Position numbers and translations under genes: made by a program. A model generated the notes under the pieces. It ran no database searches. It was given only the letters and a program-made list of their open reading frames with translations, and was not told the origin of the DNA. A DNA stretch of 64,000 nucleotides from contig NZ_BCNW01000001.1 in NCBI RefSeq assembly GCF_001571385.1, positions 62,001-126,000 on the forward strand. Reading direction: 5' to 3'. The DNA is from Methanofollis ethanolicus (GTDB taxonomy: Archaea > Halobacteriota > Methanomicrobia > Methanomicrobiales > Methanofollaceae). Position 1 is the first letter of the stretch; each line of letters opens with the position of its first letter. Of this stretch, positions 45,883 to 55,452 are shown piece after piece.

Positions 45883-47691
45883 TCAGGCCAGGTCGGCCAG
45901 GCCGAGCTCTTCCAGTTTTTCCTTTTTCGGGATGCCGTCTGCGTCCCAGCCGCGGATCTCGTAGTAGTGCGGCAACATCTCGCCAAGGTGGTTGACACCG
46001 CCCTTTGCCGGCCCTGCCGGGATCGGGTCGTTGAGGAGCCTCGGGGGGAGGTTGTCGTCCTTCCCGGAGTAGCCGTTCTTCACGATGAACATCCGCTCCA
46101 GGTTGTAGATCCGCTCGCCGATATCCATGATCTTCCCGGGCGTGTAGTCGATGCCTGTCGCCGCCTTCAGTTCTGCGGCGATCTCGTCGGCGCCGATCGC
46201 AAAGGATGCAAAGAGACAGGTGCCTGAGGCGGAGAGGGCACCGGTGAGGTCCTGGAAGACCTTCAGGATCTCGGGCTTGCCCTCGATGACCGAGGGGTCC
46301 ATCTTCATCGGGAGGCCGAGGATCTCGGGTGATATGGTGTAGCCCCGCACATGGCAGCCGCCGCGGTTCGAGGTGGCGTATTCCAGGCCGATGCCCTGAA
46401 TCGCACGCGGGTCGTAGGCTGGCATCTCCTGCTTCTTGACGGTCATCGAGAGTTCGGGGTGACCGTACTTCGTGGCCAGCCTGAATGAGCCCGCGGCGAG
46501 TTCGTCGCCGAAGCCCTCACGATAGGCGGTAGCGCGGGTCAGCTCGACCATCGCATCGGCGTTGCCGAATTTGAGGTCGTAGCCGGCCTTTGCCGGGTCC
46601 AGGGCACCGATGTCGACGAGTTCCATCGCACAGGCGATCGTCGAGCCCATCGTAATGGTGTCCAGCCCAAGTTCGTTGCAGAGGAAGTTCGCCTTCAGCA
46701 CGGCGTCCATATCGTCGATGCCGCAGTCGGATCCGAAACACCAGGCTGATTCGTATTCAGGTCCTTCGCCGATCTCCTTGTATTTGCCCCGGGCCCGGGC
46801 AACACGTCCGCACCCGATGACACAGGCCGAACAACCCTTGTTGTGGAGGAGATGGTTCTTGGTGAGGGTCTCGCCGGAGATCCTGTCGGCATTGGGATCA
46901 TAGGCCTCGCGCCAGTTCCGGGTCGGGAGCGCCCCGGACTCGTTGATGATATTGACCAGGATGTTCGAACCGTAGGTCGGCAGGCCCGCGGATGTGACCG
47001 GGTTGTCGTTGATCTTCTTCCGTGCAGCACGCACCGCCGTAAGGAAGCCTTCTTTGTCGGCGACCTTGATCCCGCCTGTGCCGCGGACGGCGATCGCCTT
47101 CAGGTTCTTCGAGCCCATCACCGCACCGATGCCGGTCCGCCCGGCCGCACGGTGCTTGTCGTTCATGATACAGGAGTAGAGGACGAGTTTCTCGCCTGCC
47201 GGGCCGATACAGGCGACCTCCGCGTCGGGGTCGGTTTCGGCCTTCACGGCGTCGTCAGTCTCGTAGACAGTCTTCCCCCAGAGGTGCGAGGCGTCGCGGA
47301 GTTCGACGCGGTCGTTGTTGATCCAGAGATAGACCGGTTTTTCGGCCTTCCCCTCGAAGATGATCAGGTCGTATCCGGCATATTTGATCTGCGGGCCAAA
47401 ATAGCCGCCCGAGTTCGAGGAGGCGAGGGTGTCGTTCAGCGGTCCCTTGGCGACGACATCGTAGCGCCCTGTCGAGATGCCCATCGTGCCTGTCAGGGGT
47501 CCGGTCGCAAAGATCAGTTTGTTCGCGGGCGAGAGGGCGTCCACCTTCGGGTCGACCTCGTCCATGAAGTACTTTTCGCCAAGGCCCCGGCCACCGATGT
47601 AGTTCTCGGCGGCGTCCTTCTTCAGGGCCTCCTTTTTGATGGTGCCCTCGGCCAGGTTGACCCTGAGCACTCTTCCAATCCAGCCGTACAT
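45883..47691 (-). CDS. aor: Tungsten-containing aldehyde:ferredoxin oxidoreductase, module 2
   Basis: A 602-residue close paralogue of the module 1 enzyme with the same pterin-binding loops ([26 protein letters not shown]). The cluster motif here is CSACVIGC, and the later cysteine is in SGTCLFASF. Differences cluster in the region of residues 230-300 and at the C-terminus, which may change substrate use. It directly abuts its ferredoxin-like partner: that gene's stop codon starts one base after the aor ATG. Confidence 0.93.
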   Translation of the reverse strand: MYGWIGRVLRVNLAEGTIKKEALKKDAAENYIGGRGLGEKYFMDEVDPKVDALSPANKLIFATGPLTGTMGISTGRYDVVAKGPLNDTLASSNSGGYFGPQIKYAGYDLIIFEGKAEKPVYLWINNDRVELRDASHLWGKTVYETDDAVKAETDPDAEVACIGPAGEKLVLYSCIMNDKHRAAGRTGIGAVMGSKNLKAIAVRGTGGIKVADKEGFLTAVRAARKKINDNPVTSAGLPTYGSNILVNIINESGALPTRNWREAYDPNADRISGETLTKNHLLHNKGCSACVIGCGRVARARGKYKEIGEGPEYESAWCFGSDCGIDDMDAVLKANFLCNELGLDTITMGSTIACAMELVDIGALDPAKAGYDLKFGNADAMVELTRATAYREGFGDELAAGSFRLATKYGHPELSMTVKKQEMPAYDPRAIQGIGLEYATSNRGGCHVRGYTISPEILGLPMKMDPSVIEGKPEILKVFQDLTGALSASGTCLFASFAIGADEIAAELKAATGIDYTPGKIMDIGERIYNLERMFIVKNGYSGKDDNLPPRLLNDPIPAGPAKGGVNHLGEMLPHYYEIRGWDADGIPKKEKLEELGLADLA

Positions 47692-48180
47692 TTACACCTT
47701 CACCTCTGAGATGCCCGCGGCGATCTTCGCCGAGAAAGCCTTCTTCCTCTGGACCGTCGCCGTGTCGGCAGGCAGGTACTCGATCGCCTTTGCCGGGCAG
47801 AACTCGGCGCACATCGGCGTGCCGCCACACTGGTCGCACTTCAGCGGCTGCCTGGCCGTGGCGCTGTACGTGATGTTGCCGAAGGGACAGGCCATCACGC
47901 ACATCCGGCAGCCGATGCACTTCGCAGCATTGACGCCGACGAGCCCGGTCTTCGTGTCCTTCTGGAGGGCGGCAGTCTTGCAGGCGGCGACACAGGCAGG
48001 TTTGTCGCACTGCAGGCAGGTCATGGGGATGGTCACGCCGGCTTCAAATCGGAGGACGGATATTCGGGAGGATGAAGGGCGGAACTCCCCTTCATGCCCA
48101 AAAGAACAGGCCAGTTCACAGGTCCCGCAACTGATGCACCTCTCCGGGGTGATCAGGAGCAGGTTCTCATTTGTTTCCAT
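47692..48180 (-). CDS. Four-cluster ferredoxin-like electron transfer subunit, module 2
   Basis: A 162-residue paralogue of the module 1 ferredoxin with the same four-cluster cysteine pattern ([41 protein letters not shown]). It is expected to take electrons from the second AOR. A TATA-like ATAATTATATGATA at about 48208-48221 on the minus strand lies 28-41 bases before the ATG, giving this pair its own promoter. Confidence 0.92.
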   Translation of the reverse strand: METNENLLLITPERCISCGTCELACSFGHEGEFRPSSSRISVLRFEAGVTIPMTCLQCDKPACVAACKTAALQKDTKTGLVGVNAAKCIGCRMCVMACPFGNITYSATARQPLKCDQCGGTPMCAEFCPAKAIEYLPADTATVQRKKAFSAKIAAGISEVKV

Positions 48181-48326
48181 TCTTGTACACTCCTTCGATT
48201 GACCATATAATTATATGATACTTAAACATTCCGACATTAAAAACATGTTTTTGAGAGGTATTTTCAATTTTTAATGATAAATAGTGTTGATTGTGTTAAT
48301 CGGGTATGCTCGGATTACCCGAATAG

Positions 48327-48353
48327 GTGAGGGAGTTTCATTAACCCCTCACT
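48327..48353 (-). terminator. Stem-loop at the end of the NuoEFG-like transcript, module 2
   Basis: GTGAGGG and CCCTCAC form a seven-base stem around the stop codon of the NuoG-like gene, with an A/T-rich loop. A second hairpin, CGGGTA opposite TACCCG, lies at 48300-48321. Together they separate this transcript from the ferredoxin-aor unit downstream. Confidence 0.45.
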
Positions 48354-49116
48354 GGCCATCGCCATGCGCTCCCGCCGTGCCGGCAATTGCCTGTGCCTCA
48401 ACACGGCGCCGACACGCGGGGCAGAGAAGTCTTGCGTCCACCGACTCCACCTCTGGTTTTGCCGCCGCAATCTGCTCCTTCGTTGCAAAACGCGCCCCGC
48501 AGATCTCGCAGGCGACGAGATCGAAGGTCCGCCCCCAGATCGTGCGTGTGCCCCCCTCCTCTGTCACCAGGACCGCACCCGTCGGGCAGACCTCAGCACA
48601 GGCACCACAGCCGATACAGGTCTTCGAAGGTTCTCCGAAAGGTGGCTTTACCTCTTTCTCCCAGCCGCGGGAGACAAAGTCGATGCACTCGTTACCAAGT
48701 TCGGCACAGGCGCGGACGCAGCGGCCGCACCTGATGCAGAGGTCGACCTCTCCTTTCTGCACGAAACGTTCGTCAGGAAGTTCGACGCCGTACTCCTTCG
48801 CAAGTTTCTGCATGGTCGGAGACCGGGGTGAGCGGGCAAGGAGGAGGCGGATGACGAATTTCCTTGCCTTCCTGACCGATGGCGTGTCGGTGAGAATTTC
48901 GACCGGCCCTCTGATCGGGTACATGCACGAAATGGCAAGGCTCTTCCTCCCCCTGTCAATGATCTCGACCTGACAGAGGCGGCAGTTGCCGTCGGGCGGC
49001 AGACCCGGATGGTAACAGAGAGTCGGGATCTCGATCCCGAGGGACTTCGCCGCCTCAAGGGCGGTCGTCCCCATCTCAACCTCGATTTTCTGCCCGTCGA
49101 TCGTCACTTCAACCAT
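48349..49116 (-). CDS. NuoG/HoxU-like iron-sulfur subunit, module 2
   Basis: A 255-residue paralogue of the module 1 subunit with [19 protein letters not shown] for the 2Fe-2S site, [11 protein letters not shown] and [11 protein letters not shown] for two [4Fe-4S] sites, and a C-terminal CEIC/CPAC pair. Again no H-cluster domain is present. It follows the NuoF-like gene with a gap of two bases. Confidence 0.9.
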   Translation of the reverse strand: MVEVTIDGQKIEVEMGTTALEAAKSLGIEIPTLCYHPGLPPDGNCRLCQVEIIDRGRKSLAISCMYPIRGPVEILTDTPSVRKARKFVIRLLLARSPRSPTMQKLAKEYGVELPDERFVQKGEVDLCIRCGRCVRACAELGNECIDFVSRGWEKEVKPPFGEPSKTCIGCGACAEVCPTGAVLVTEEGGTRTIWGRTFDLVACEICGARFATKEQIAAAKPEVESVDARLLCPACRRRVEAQAIAGTAGAHGDGQ

Positions 49117-49118
49117 GA

Positions 49119-50993
49119 TTACTCACTCCTCCGCACAACCTTGATCGCCTTGAAACGACACACGTCCAGGCACGAACCACAGGTGACACAGGCCTTTTTG
49201 TCGATGACATGAGGCCGTTTCTTCTCGCCTGAGGCTGCCCCGACAGGGCAGACCTTCTCGCAGAGGGTGCAGCCGGTGCAGACCTCAGGGTCGATCTCCA
49301 GCGCATAAAGGCCGCTGCAGACCCCGGCACGGCAGAACCCTTCTGTCTCGTGCTCTTCGTACTCTTCGGGGAACCAGTGCATCGTCGAGATGACCGGGTT
49401 TGCCGCGGTCTTCCCGAGGCCGCAGAGCGCCGTGTCCCGCACATTCTCCGCGATCTCCTTCAGAAGAGCGACATCTCCGGGTTTTGCCCTCCCCGAGGTA
49501 AGGCCGTGAAGGAGAGTCTGCATCTCTTTGAGGCCCTCGCGGCAGGGCGTGCACTTGCCGCACGACTCCTCGACCAGAAAGTCGATGAAGTACTGGGCGA
49601 CATTCACCATGCAGGTGTGGTCGTCCATCACGATCATGCCGCCAGAACCCATCATCGAGCCTGCAGCTTTGAGCTGGTCAAAGTCCACAGGACGGTCGAG
49701 TTCGCTTACCGGCAGACAACCGCCCGATGGGCCGCCTGTCTGCACTGCCTTGAACTCTCGGTCGTTCATGACGCCGCCGCCGATGTCGAAGATCATGGTG
49801 CGCAGGGTCGTGCCCATCGGGACCTCGACAAGGCCGCTGTTCTTCACCTTGCCGACAAGGGAGAAGACCTTCGTGCCCGTGCTCTTCGGCGTGCCCATGC
49901 TCTTGAACCACCCGGCACCGTTGACGATGATCTGCGGGATATTCGCCCATGTCTCGACATTGTTGAGGACTGCGGGGAGGTCCCAGAGGCCCTTCTCTGT
50001 GGAGCGGATGTACTTCACCCGCGGCACGCCGGCACGCCCCTCGATCGAGGTCATCAGGGCCGTGGATTCACCGCAGACGAAGGCCCCCCCGCCCCGTACG
50101 ATCTCGATCTCGAAGTCAAAACTGCTGCCGAAAATGTCTTTTCCGAGGAGACCGGCTTCGTGTGCCTGCTCAATGGCAAGGCGCAGGTGGTCGACGGCGA
50201 TGGGGTACTCGTTCCTCACATAGATGATGCCCCGTGTGGCGCCGATCGCATAACCGCCAATGGCAAGGCCTTCGAGCATCGTGTGGGGGTCGCCCTCCAT
50301 GACTGCACGGTCCATGAAGGCGCCGGGATCACCCTCGTCGCCATTCACGACGACGAACTTCTGCGGAGCGTCGACGACGGCCGCCGACTCCCACTTCACC
50401 CCCGTGGGGAAACCGCCGCCGCCGCGGCCGCGGAGGCCCGAGTCCTTCACGGCCTGCACGACATCGGCCGGGGCCATCGACAGTGCCTTTGCAAGCCCGG
50501 CATAGGCACCGGCCATGATCGCGTCGTCGAGGGAGAGCGGATTGGTCCGCCCGAGATTTTTGAGGACGACATGTCTCTGGTGAGAGTAGAACGGAATGCC
50601 GCCGGGCGAAACGACGGTCTGCTTCCTTGCGGGGTCGCGGTACAGGAGTTTCTGGACGAGTTCACCGCTCAGTACAGTTTTTTCCAGGATCTCGGGGACG
50701 TCCTTCTCCCGGACATGCTGGTAGAAGATCTCGTCGCCATCTTTTTTCAGCCTCAGGATGACCAGCGGCCCGCGTTCGCAGAAGCCCTGGCATCCGGTCG
50801 CCTCGGCCTTCAGGTCCACATCCACCATCAGCCCCTTCTCCTCTGCACAGGCGAGGAAGGTGCGGTAGACGTTCATGCTCCCGTTCGCAAGGCAACCCGG
50901 CCCTGCGCAGACCCAGACATGAGGGATGTCAGGTTCCCCGGCGACGAGGTGGACACGATGATCGTCAAGGTCTTTAATCGTTGTGAAGTGCAT
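49119..50993 (-). CDS. NuoF-like FMN/NAD(P)-binding subunit, module 2
   Basis: A 624-residue paralogue with the same architecture: thioredoxin-like 2Fe-2S domain (CAGPGC, CQGFC), nucleotide and FMN loops, [11 protein letters not shown], and two C-terminal [4Fe-4S] motifs ([22 protein letters not shown]). The N-terminal ~140 residues differ strongly from module 1, while the FMN core is almost identical, a pattern that suggests gene conversion of the core. ATG 50993 is chosen over 51011 because it matches the homologous length; it overlaps the NuoE-like stop by 20 bases. Confidence 0.92.
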   Translation of the reverse strand: MHFTTIKDLDDHRVHLVAGEPDIPHVWVCAGPGCLANGSMNVYRTFLACAEEKGLMVDVDLKAEATGCQGFCERGPLVILRLKKDGDEIFYQHVREKDVPEILEKTVLSGELVQKLLYRDPARKQTVVSPGGIPFYSHQRHVVLKNLGRTNPLSLDDAIMAGAYAGLAKALSMAPADVVQAVKDSGLRGRGGGGFPTGVKWESAAVVDAPQKFVVVNGDEGDPGAFMDRAVMEGDPHTMLEGLAIGGYAIGATRGIIYVRNEYPIAVDHLRLAIEQAHEAGLLGKDIFGSSFDFEIEIVRGGGAFVCGESTALMTSIEGRAGVPRVKYIRSTEKGLWDLPAVLNNVETWANIPQIIVNGAGWFKSMGTPKSTGTKVFSLVGKVKNSGLVEVPMGTTLRTMIFDIGGGVMNDREFKAVQTGGPSGGCLPVSELDRPVDFDQLKAAGSMMGSGGMIVMDDHTCMVNVAQYFIDFLVEESCGKCTPCREGLKEMQTLLHGLTSGRAKPGDVALLKEIAENVRDTALCGLGKTAANPVISTMHWFPEEYEEHETEGFCRAGVCSGLYALEIDPEVCTGCTLCEKVCPVGAASGEKKRPHVIDKKACVTCGSCLDVCRFKAIKVVRRSE

Positions 50994-51507
50994 CTTTCCT
51001 CTCCTCCTCAAGGATTTCCGGGATCTGGGAGAGGGTCACCTTCCCATAGACCCGGTCGTTGATCATGATGACCGGCGCCATCGCACACGCGCCAAGGCAG
51101 TTCACGGTCTGGATGGTAAAGATCCCGTCAGGGGTTGTCTCACCGTTCTTGATACCAAGCGCCTTTTCCAGTGCCCCGACAAGGCCGGGAGCCCCACGCA
51201 GATGGCACGCGGTCCCGTTGCAGACCTTGACGACCTTCTTCCCCTGGGGAACGAGGCTCAGGGCCTTGTAGAATGTGGCGACGCTGAAGACACGGCTTTC
51301 AGGGACACTGAGATGTTCAGCAACCGACCGCATCGATTCGACCGAGATATAACTGTAGTGAGCCTGAATATCCTGCAACGCCGCAAGCAGATGCCTGGGT
51401 TCCCGGGGGTAGGCCCCGACGATCTGCTGCACCGCCGGTATATGTTCCTGTGTCTCTGTCGTTTCAAACCCTCCGTGTATCAGTATGAAATGGGTATAAT
51501 TACTCAA
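50974..51507 (-). CDS. NuoE-like 2Fe-2S subunit, module 2
   Basis: A paralogue of the module 1 subunit with ligands CNGTAC and CLGAC. The start is unusual. By alignment the module 1 ATG (after GGGGGGTTGAT) corresponds to an ACG codon at 51460-51462, which also follows a good ribosome-binding site, GGAGGG. The only in-frame ATG is 15 codons upstream at 51507, and a TATA-like element at about 51493-51502 lies downstream of it. Translation from ACG (162 residues) or from ATG (177 residues) are both possible. Confidence 0.88.
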   Translation of the reverse strand: MSNYTHFILIHGGFETTETQEHIPAVQQIVGAYPREPRHLLAALQDIQAHYSYISVESMRSVAEHLSVPESRVFSVATFYKALSLVPQGKKVVKVCNGTACHLRGAPGLVGALEKALGIKNGETTPDGIFTIQTVNCLGACAMAPVIMINDRVYGKVTLSQIPEILEEERKDALHND

Positions 51508-51941
51508 AAAATGCCCAAGTATTTAGGCCTGTTGATTTAACCCCATATTCCAGCATTTTTCATGATTAAACAGTAAGAATGAAATATTACATTTATTTAA
51601 TAAATAAAAAAATTAAAACAACGAACAGATGTTTTTCGCCGAGACCTCCAAGGAGGGACCACACAAACACCCCCGGAAGGGGGAGCGCAGCGGATTCAAG
51701 CCCAATATAGGCGCAATTCCAGAGACATGGCCTGACAGAGAGGGTCAGGCGAGCGGGGACCAGGAGTACGGAGATATAAGTAATTCGGATTGAATCGCAG
51801 AGATATTTCACTCCCGATTGCCGATAAAAGACCCGATTCGATTTAAAATGAATCCTTCACAATTTTTACGATATATTTAGCCATATTGGAAAAATTGCTG
51901 ATAGAAAATATTAATTACAAACGATAGGATACGCACCGACC
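51508..51941. promoter_or_regulatory. Divergent intergenic region between nuoE-like and fno, module 2
   Basis: This 434-base region is AT-rich at both ends and has a GC-rich centre (51640-51760) with no recognisable gene. AAATATTAATT at 51905-51915 lies 27-37 bases before the fno ATG and is its likely TATA box. The last bases, GGATACGCACCGACC before the ATG, match the same position in module 1. Confidence 0.5.
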
Positions 51942-52589
51942 ATGAAAGTAGGAATCATCGGTGGTACCGGTGGCATCGGACAGGGCATGGCATTGCGGCT
52001 CTCCCAGAACCATACGGTCTATATCGGGTCCAGGCTTGAGGAGAAGGCGCAGGCGGCCTGCGAGATGTGCAGTTACGCACTCAAAGTTCTCGGTCTCCCC
52101 TTCGATCTCGTCCCGACCACGAACCAGGGCGTCGTCGACCAGGCCGATGTCGTCGTGTTCTCGATCCCGGCAGAGAACCTGGAGAGGACGATCGAGTCCC
52201 TCCAGGGCCTCGAGGGCAAGACGATCATCAGCCTGATGAACCCGATGGTCAAGACCGACTTCTTCAAGTACAACCCTCCAGCAGAGGGTTCGGCCGCCCA
52301 GCAGCTCCAGAAACTTCTGCCGCAGTCAAAGGTGGTCGCCGCCTTCAACAACATCCCGGCCGGCAAGTGGCAGAAACTCTCCGAACCCCTCGACTACACG
52401 GTCTGTGTCTGTTCCGACCATGCCGATGCCAAGGCGGTGGTCATGGAACTCGTCAACTCGATCTCCGAGTTGAAGGCACTGGATGCCGGGCCCCTCGCCG
52501 TCTCCCCGTACGTCGAGGCGATCACACCTCTCGTCATCAACATCGCACGCTTCAGTAAAAAGCGGGATGTTGGCGTCTACTTCAAATAA
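51942..52589 (+). CDS. fno: NADPH-dependent F420 reductase, module 2
   Basis: A 215-residue copy of the module 1 enzyme with GIIGGTGGIGQG and the F420-side segment near the C-terminus. About 201 of 215 residues are identical. Differences are concentrated in residues 64-100, on the surface of the nucleotide domain. A T6 tract follows at 52597-52602. Having two such genes is unusual, since one Fno normally suffices for NADPH supply. Confidence 0.95.
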   Translation: MKVGIIGGTGGIGQGMALRLSQNHTVYIGSRLEEKAQAACEMCSYALKVLGLPFDLVPTTNQGVVDQADVVVFSIPAENLERTIESLQGLEGKTIISLMNPMVKTDFFKYNPPAEGSAAQQLQKLLPQSKVVAAFNNIPAGKWQKLSEPLDYTVCVCSDHADAKAVVMELVNSISELKALDAGPLAVSPYVEAITPLVINIARFSKKRDVGVYFK

Positions 52590-53039
52590 TCCTCTCTTTT
52601 TTGTCGCTCTCTCTCGCACAGCAAAAAAGGATCTTTTTTCCGGCAGAAAAATGCCACCAGCATACCGGATCCTCCCCACCAGTCCCGGGAGGCGCTGGAC
52701 AGGGAGAGGGGGAGCGCAGGACATCACTCACACACCCACCATAATTCTGACATTTTCATGCCGAAATGGGGCATCGATAATGATTTATCATGGGAAATGC
52801 GGCAGCACACGAGATATTTTCATGAACATCCATTATGATTTAAATCTGGCATATCTGGCACAACATCAATAATCAGACCCCATTATACAATTCTATTGAA
52901 AAATCAAGGATTAATAATTATAAATAAACAATATAAAAGCGTATAGACCTGGAATTAAATCTTCCCCCTTTATATCAACCAAACATAAGGGTTCATGCAT
53001 AGGGCACTCCTGAAGGAGGGCCCCCATGGAGTGGTAAAT
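52590..53039 (+). promoter_or_regulatory. fno-adh intergenic region, module 2, with adh promoter and leader stem
   Basis: T6 at 52597-52602 probably ends fno. The middle, about 52740-52960, is AT-rich without a supported gene. TTTATATC at 52969-52976 is a likely TATA box. The leader then contains CACTCC (53005-53010) opposite GGAGTG (53028-53033), forming a stem shortly before the ATG at 53040. Confidence 0.5.
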
Positions 53040-54188
53040 ATGGTTTACACATATCTGAACCCGGCAGTCGCCCTCATGGGCGCTGGAGCAGTGAAAGAGA
53101 TCGGTACCTGGGCAAAGATGCTCAACGCCAAGAAGGCTCTGATCGTTTCAGGGAAAGGTCGCCACGGCAAGGCACTCGCCGAGGACATCGGCGCCTACCT
53201 CAAGGAAGCCGGCGTCGACTTCGCCATCTTCGCAGGCGCCGAGCCAAACCCGACCGACATCTCGGTCCACGAGGGCGCCGCAGTCTACAAGAAGGAAGCC
53301 TGTGACATGATCGTCGCTGTCGGCGGGGGATCCCCGATGGACTGCGCCAAGGGCATCGGCATCGTCGCCACCAACGGCGGAGAGATCTACGACTACGAAG
53401 GCGCCGGAAAGGTTCCCAAAGCCCTGCCGCCCTTCATCACCGTCAACACCACCGCGGGTACCGCCTCTGAGATGACCAACTTCGCCGTCATCACCGACAC
53501 CCGCCGGCACGTCAAGATGGCCCTCGTCGACTGGAAGACGACCGCCAATGTCGCGATCAACGACCCCGAACTGATGAAAAGCATGCCGCCCGCACTCACC
53601 GCCGCCACCGGCATGGACGCCCTCACCCACGCGGTCGAGGCCTATGTCTCTACCATCGCAACACCGACCACAGATGCCGCAGCCCTGATGGCTATCCAGC
53701 TCATCAGTAAGTGGCTCCGCCCGGCCGTCGCAAACGGCGACGACATGGTCGCCCGCGACATGATGGCCCATGCCGAGTACCTCGCAGGCATCGCCTTCAA
53801 CAACGCAAGCCTCGGTTATGTCCACGCAATGGCCCACCAGCTCGGCGGCTTCTACAACCTGCCGCATGGTGTCTGCAACGCCGTTCTCCTGCCGCACGTC
53901 GAGAAGTTCAACCTCATTGCAGCACCCGACCGCTTCGTCGACATCGCCAAGGCACTCGGTGAGAACGTCGAAGGACTCTCCACCATTGAGGCAGCAAACA
54001 AGGCCATTGACGCCATCAAGACACTTTCGGTCGACGTCGGGATCCCGGCAGGGGTGAAGGAACTCGGCGCACAGGAGAAGGACATCCCGACCCTGGCAGA
54101 CAATGCCATGAAGGACATCTGCGGCCTGACCAACCCGCGTCGGGCCACAAAAGACGAGATCATCGCGATCTACCGGTCTGCGATGTAA
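53040..54188 (+). CDS. adh: Iron-containing (group III) alcohol dehydrogenase, module 2
   Basis: A 382-residue paralogue of the module 1 enzyme, with GGGSPMDCAKG, MDALTHAVEAYVS and HQLGGFYNLPHG carrying the nucleotide and metal-binding residues. Changes relative to module 1 lie mainly in the first 100 residues. ATG 53040 aligns with the other copy; an earlier in-frame ATG at 52995 lies within the predicted leader. The ribosome-binding site GGAGTGG is part of the leader stem, so folding could limit translation. Confidence 0.92.
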   Translation: MVYTYLNPAVALMGAGAVKEIGTWAKMLNAKKALIVSGKGRHGKALAEDIGAYLKEAGVDFAIFAGAEPNPTDISVHEGAAVYKKEACDMIVAVGGGSPMDCAKGIGIVATNGGEIYDYEGAGKVPKALPPFITVNTTAGTASEMTNFAVITDTRRHVKMALVDWKTTANVAINDPELMKSMPPALTAATGMDALTHAVEAYVSTIATPTTDAAALMAIQLISKWLRPAVANGDDMVARDMMAHAEYLAGIAFNNASLGYVHAMAHQLGGFYNLPHGVCNAVLLPHVEKFNLIAAPDRFVDIAKALGENVEGLSTIEAANKAIDAIKTLSVDVGIPAGVKELGAQEKDIPTLADNAMKDICGLTNPRRATKDEIIAIYRSAM

Positions 54189-54504
54189 GGCACGCACGCC
54201 TCACCACCACCATCTTCAGTTCGTACCTGAGAGGCACCAGCATGGACACCAGGGGCCGGCACGGACCCGGCCCTGTACAGGAAGGACATACATCATAGGG
54301 GGAAAGGGGCTTCACCTCCCCGGACTCCCCATATAGATACTGCACAATGCGGGACGTCGCCGCCCGACACCGCAGAAACGTGGGGGATCGGAAATATAAC
54401 CCCATATTTTTTTGAATCCACCTCACAGCCTCTTTTCATGACATTGTCCCGGGTCAAAACTGTTAATGGATTGCAGGACAAGATCATAAGGAATCTGGTG
54501 TCCT
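54189..54504. other. Intergenic region after module 2
   Basis: GGGCCGG opposite CCGGCCC (54253-54274) forms a stable stem that may terminate adh. The A/T-rich ATATAACCCCATA around 54392-54404 may be a promoter for deoxyhypusine synthase, about 100 bases ahead of its start. I see no gene. Confidence 0.4.
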
Positions 54505-55452
54505 ATGGAATGCAACTGGGATGAATGCGGCGATCCTGTCAGACAGGTCAGGCTTTCGGCAGGGATGACAGCAAACGAACTTGTCCGCGCAATCGGCGGA
54601 GCAGGAGCCTATAACGGCGGAGCACTCGCAAAAGCGGTCGACATATACGAAAAAATGCTCCGCGACGAGAAGGCGACAAAGTACTTCGGGCTCGCCGGGG
54701 CGATGGTCCCTGCCGGCATGGGCGGGATCGTCAGCGAGCTCATCGAGAAAGGGCACATCGACATCCTCGTTTCGACCGGGGCAAACCTCACCCACGATAC
54801 CATCGAAGCGATCGGTTGCCACCACTACCACGGCACCTCGACCTGCGATGACATCAAACTGAGAGAAGAGGAGATCAACCGCATCTATGACATCTTCCTC
54901 CCTGACGAGGCCTTCATACGATTCGAGGAGTTCATGCAGGACTGCCTCTCCAATATCCCCGATAAATCGGTGATCACCATCTCGGGCCTTCTCCGCCACA
55001 TCGGCGAGCACCTCGACCACGGCATCCTCGCAACCGCGGCAAAGAACGACGTCCCCGTCTTCTGCCCCGCGGTCCAGGACTCGATGCTCGGCATGCAGTT
55101 CTGGTTCTACAACCAGAGCCACCACATCGTCGTCGACACCTTCGGCGACATGCACGACATCATCGACCGCTGCTATGCAGCAGAACACGCCGGCGCGTTC
55201 CTTGTCGGCGGCGGCGTCCCGAAGAACTTCATCTTCCAGAACAAGATGATCACCCCCTCGGGCTTCGACTACGCGATCCAGCTCACCGGCGACCGCCCGG
55301 ACCTCGGCGGCCTCTCCGGCGCCACACTCTCCGAAGCGCAGTCCTGGGGCAAGATCAACGAAGACGCGGCCGCAATCACCGTCTATGGCGATGCGACGAT
55401 CAACCTCCCCCTCATCGCCGCGGCGGTCCTGGAGAGGCTGGAACATGACTGA
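54505..55452 (+). CDS. dys: Deoxyhypusine synthase
   Basis: A 315-residue enzyme that transfers the aminobutyl group of spermidine, using NAD, to a lysine of the translation factor aIF5A. The central Rossmann-like fold shows LAGAMVPAGMGGIV, VSTGANLTHD and LVGGGVPKNF. The catalytic lysine lies in SEAQSWGKI near the C-terminus. The start could also be an internal ATG at 54565. It overlaps pyrF by eight bases, giving a two-gene unit. Confidence 0.93.
   Translation: MECNWDECGDPVRQVRLSAGMTANELVRAIGGAGAYNGGALAKAVDIYEKMLRDEKATKYFGLAGAMVPAGMGGIVSELIEKGHIDILVSTGANLTHDTIEAIGCHHYHGTSTCDDIKLREEEINRIYDIFLPDEAFIRFEEFMQDCLSNIPDKSVITISGLLRHIGEHLDHGILATAAKNDVPVFCPAVQDSMLGMQFWFYNQSHHIVVDTFGDMHDIIDRCYAAEHAGAFLVGGGVPKNFIFQNKMITPSGFDYAIQLTGDRPDLGGLSGATLSEAQSWGKINEDAAAITVYGDATINLPLIAAAVLERLEHD

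Noticed and set aside
49350-51062. A 570-codon plus-strand frame opposite the NuoF-like gene
   Set aside because: It overlaps a well-supported flavoprotein and has no recognisable features.
51593-51811. Small minus-strand frame between the NuoE-like and fno genes of module 2
   Set aside because: No ribosome-binding site and no counterpart in module 1. The hydrophobic stretch alone is not enough evidence.
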